From contig NZ_JAVDUW010000002.1 of the NCBI RefSeq assembly GCF_031456495.1, forward strand, positions 868,001-932,000: a stretch of DNA of 64,000 bases, read 5' to 3'. Positions 62,122 to 64,000 of the stretch are shown here, in pieces (position 1 is the first letter of the stretch; the number at the start of each line of letters is the position of its first letter). Origin of the DNA: Pedococcus sp031456495 (GTDB lineage: Bacteria; Actinomycetota; Actinomycetes; Actinomycetales; Dermatophilaceae). The position numbers were made by a program, and so were the translations under genes. The notes under the pieces were generated by a model. It was not told the DNA's origin, searched no databases, and was given only the letters and a program-made list of their open reading frames with translations.

Positions 62122-62640
62122 ATGACCGACCCCGCCACCGCACCCGGGCCCGTGACGGTCCGCGACGCCACCCCGTCGGACCTGGCGGCCATGGCCGCGA
62201 TCTACGACGAGCAGGTGCGCACGTCGGTGGCGACGTTCGACACGCAGGAGCGCGGCGCGGCATACCTCGGCGAGAAGCTGGCGGCCACCGGGCCCGGTAA
62301 CGTGGTCCTCGTCGCCTGCCTCGACGACGCGGTGGTCGGCTATGCCTTCTCCGGGCCGTTCCGCCCGCGCCCCGCCTACGCGGGCACCAAGGAGGTGTCG
62401 GTGTACGTCGACGCCGGTGCCCGCGGTCGGGGAGTCGCCCGGAGCCTGTATGCCGCGCTGCTCGGCCGGCTGGACGCCGAGCCGTCGGTGCACACCCAGC
62501 TCGCGGTCATCGCCCAGCCGAACGAGGCGAGCGAGGCGCTGCACGTGGCGTTCGGCTTCGAGCGGGTGGGGGTCCTGCGCGAGGTCGGTAACAAGTTCGG
62601 CCGTTGGGTCGACACCGCCTGGTACCAACGGCTCGCCTGA
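62122..62640 (+). CDS. GNAT acetyltransferase (phosphinothricin acetyltransferase-like)
   Basis: 172 residues. VTVRDATPSDLAAMAAIYDEQVRTSVATFD at the N-terminus, GYAFSGPFRPRPAY, and SVYVDAGARGRGVARSLYAALLGRLD (motif A) and QPNEASEALHVAFGFERVGVLREVGNKFGRWVDTAWYQ match the Pat/Bar group. TAGCAT (62109-62114) lies seven bases before ATG 62122 (leaderless). Resistance to phosphinothricin is not implied; related members act on amino acids or methionine derivatives. Confidence 0.85.
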   Translation: MTDPATAPGPVTVRDATPSDLAAMAAIYDEQVRTSVATFDTQERGAAYLGEKLAATGPGNVVLVACLDDAVVGYAFSGPFRPRPAYAGTKEVSVYVDAGARGRGVARSLYAALLGRLDAEPSVHTQLAVIAQPNEASEALHVAFGFERVGVLREVGNKFGRWVDTAWYQRLA

Positions 62641-62722
62641 CCCGCGAGAGGGCTGGCGCGGAGGGCTCGGTCTTGGCACTCTCGTGCCGAACAGGTTGGT
62701 GCGAGACGTGGGAGGCTGACCC

Positions 62723-63142
62723 ATGGGTGCGACGGGTGTGGGACCGTTCGAGAACGACGACGCCCTCGACTTCCTCGACGACCTCGAGGACTCCGATCCC
62801 GAGGCGCGCCGGGAGCGGCTCGAGTCGGCGCTGGGGCAGGTCGTGCGGGCGCGGGACTACATCGAGGCGCCGGTGATGTCCGAGGCGATCGCTGCGGCCG
62901 TCATCGTGTCCGCCTGCGACGACCCCGAGTCGGTGGTGGGGGAGCGGAACGTCCCCCGATGGGTGGACGAGGACCCCCTCGACATCGACGAGCGGCTCGA
63001 GGAGCTGGCCACGCAGGCGCTGCACCGGGCCCTGCGCTCGGAGGACAACGAACTGTGGGAGCTGTGGGCCGACGGCGACGGCGGCGAGAAGTTCACCGCA
63101 CGCCTCACGCACTACCTCGACGCGCTCGGCGACGAGAGCTGA
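62723..63142 (+). CDS. DUF4259 domain protein
   Basis: 139 residues. GATGVGPFENDDALDFLDDLEDSD is the family opening, and ELATQALHRALRSEDNELWELWADGD the closing helices. Acidic, soluble, helical; function unknown. GGGAGGCTGACCC precedes the ATG. The 180-base gap to lexA's end holds nothing I can support. Confidence 0.82.
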   Translation: MGATGVGPFENDDALDFLDDLEDSDPEARRERLESALGQVVRARDYIEAPVMSEAIAAAVIVSACDDPESVVGERNVPRWVDEDPLDIDERLEELATQALHRALRSEDNELWELWADGDGGEKFTARLTHYLDALGDES

Positions 63143-63217
63143 CCGCTCTGCGCCCGCGCCGCGTCACTGATCCGGACCATGGTCGGTGACGCTGCGTTCG
63201 GCGACGGGAGCCCGGCC

Positions 63218-63943
63218 TCAGACGCGGCGCAGGACCGCGGTGACCTTGCCGAGGATCGTCGCGTGGTCGCCGTCGATCGGCTCGAACGCCGGGTTGTGGG
63301 GGAGCAGCCACACCTTGCCGTCGCGGCGCTTGAACGTCTTGACCGTCGCCTCGTTGTCGAGCATCGCGGCGACGATGTCGCCGTTGTCGGCCGTGGGCTG
63401 CTGGCGGACGACGACCCAGTCGCCGTCGCAGATCGCCGCGTCGACCATCGAGTCGCCGACGACCTTGAGCAGGAAGAGCGAGCCCTCGCCGACGATCTGC
63501 TTGGGCAGGGGGAAGACCTCCTCGACCGACTCCTCCGCGGTGATCGGCACACCGGCGGCGATCCGGCCCAGCACGGGGACGTAGGACGCCTCGGGGCGGG
63601 CGTCGCCCATGCCGGTCTCGTCGAACTCCGCGACCTCGTCCTGCGGCGCGGCGCCACCGCGGTAGCCGCGGCCGTCGGCGCCGGCGTCGGGCGAGACGAC
63701 CTCGATGGCCCGGGGCCGGTTGGGGTCGCGGCGCAGGTAGCCCTTGCGCTCGAGGGTCGACAGCTGGTGGGCGACCGAGCTCGGTGACGTCAGGCCGACG
63801 GCCTCGCCGATCTCGCGCAGGCTCGGCGGGTAGCCGCGCCGGTCCACCGAGTTGCGGATGACCTCCAGGACCTTGCGCTGGCGCACGGTGAGGCCGTCGC
63901 CACGGTCGCGGTCGGGGAGTTCCTTGACGTTGTCGCCGCTCAT
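63218..63943 (-). CDS. lexA: SOS repressor LexA
   Basis: 241 residues. Winged-helix DNA-binding N-terminus (about 20-80), linker, then S24 peptidase domain with cleavage Ala130-Gly131 in RIAAGVP, catalytic Ser165 in GDSMVDA and Lys202 in EATVKTF. Represses the SOS regulon until RecA stimulates self-cleavage. No perfect TCGAAC-N4-GTTCGA SOS box was seen in the 57 bases available upstream, so self-regulation cannot be judged at the window edge. Confidence 0.95.
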   Translation of the reverse strand: MSGDNVKELPDRDRGDGLTVRQRKVLEVIRNSVDRRGYPPSLREIGEAVGLTSPSSVAHQLSTLERKGYLRRDPNRPRAIEVVSPDAGADGRGYRGGAAPQDEVAEFDETGMGDARPEASYVPVLGRIAAGVPITAEESVEEVFPLPKQIVGEGSLFLLKVVGDSMVDAAICDGDWVVVRQQPTADNGDIVAAMLDNEATVKTFKRRDGKVWLLPHNPAFEPIDGDHATILGKVTAVLRRV

Positions 63944-64000
63944 GCCGCTCCTCGTTTCTGCAGGTCAGATGCCGTGTGCCCGGCCTCGTCCGCCGGGTGG

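Noticed and set aside
63944..64000. SOS box upstream of lexA
   Set aside because: No TCGAAC-N4-GTTCGA pattern within the bases available; the promoter may lie beyond the window.

Overview
The window is a piece of a very GC-rich (about 72% by eye) actinobacterial chromosome. Gene order (rimP-nusA-ylxR-infB-rbfA-truB-ribF; rne-rplU-rpmA-obgE-proB; nadD-rsfS; leuS; plsY-comEA-comEC; lexA), a mycothiol-type DinB protein and the many TANNNT-start-codon leaderless promoters suggest Micrococcales, most likely Intrasporangiaceae (Terrabacter/Phycicoccus/Knoellia-like). That placement is inference; there is no rRNA in the window.

Layout. 1-8.4 kb: a partial Tat lipoprotein gene, then a translation/transcription operon (rimP, nusA, ylxR, infB, rbfA, truB) and ribF. 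8.6-13.4 kb: an acyl-CoA ligase, a frameshifted protein-L-isoaspartate methyltransferase, a membrane-anchored esterase, and an SGNH lipoprotein preceded by a tiny membrane ORF. 13.6-27.2 kb: a TIGR03960-type radical SAM gene and its usual partner pair (TIGR03936/DUF2344 and RNase E), here separated by about 7.7 kb of accessory genes (secreted Ig-like protein, S53 protease, GNAT, duplicated barrel protein, class III aminotransferase). 27.4-33.5 kb: rplU-rpmA, obgE-proB, a divergent pdxY-lipoprotein pair, and proA. 33.6-38.1 kb: a methyltransferase and GT2 overlapping tail to tail, an 800-bp intergenic region with a cluster of DnaA-box-like 9-mers, then a small membrane protein, nadD, rsfS, a histidine phosphatase and tRNA-Ala(GGC). 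38.3-43.9 kb: small accessory enzymes, including a YcgG/DUF1989 operon divergent from a His-rich membrane protein across a CsoR-like operator. 44.0-48.1 kb: a four-gene glycosyltransferase operon. 48.3-56.5 kb: leuS behind a Leu-codon leader peptide and terminator hairpin, degV-plsY, comEA-comEC. 56.5-64 kb: LysR, a lipoprotein/PKD pair with a low-GC patch, patatin, sirtuin, a divergent methyltransferase/GNAT pair, a DUF4259 protein and lexA.

The core genes cooperate in translation initiation and ribosome maturation (RimP, IF2, RbfA, TruB, L21, L27, Obg, RsfS), RNA processing (RNase E), proline synthesis (ProB, ProA), cofactors (RibF, PdxY, NadD), DNA uptake (ComEA, ComEC) and the SOS response (LexA). 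Most novel signals: a leaderless leucine leader peptide with attenuator upstream of leuS; a heptamer GTATGCC/GGCATAC repeated about 41 times, inside and outside genes; a DnaA-box cluster away from any dnaA/dnaN; and a CsoR-like operator between the YcgG and DUF4396 genes. No CRISPR array, transposase, integrase or prophage gene was seen.
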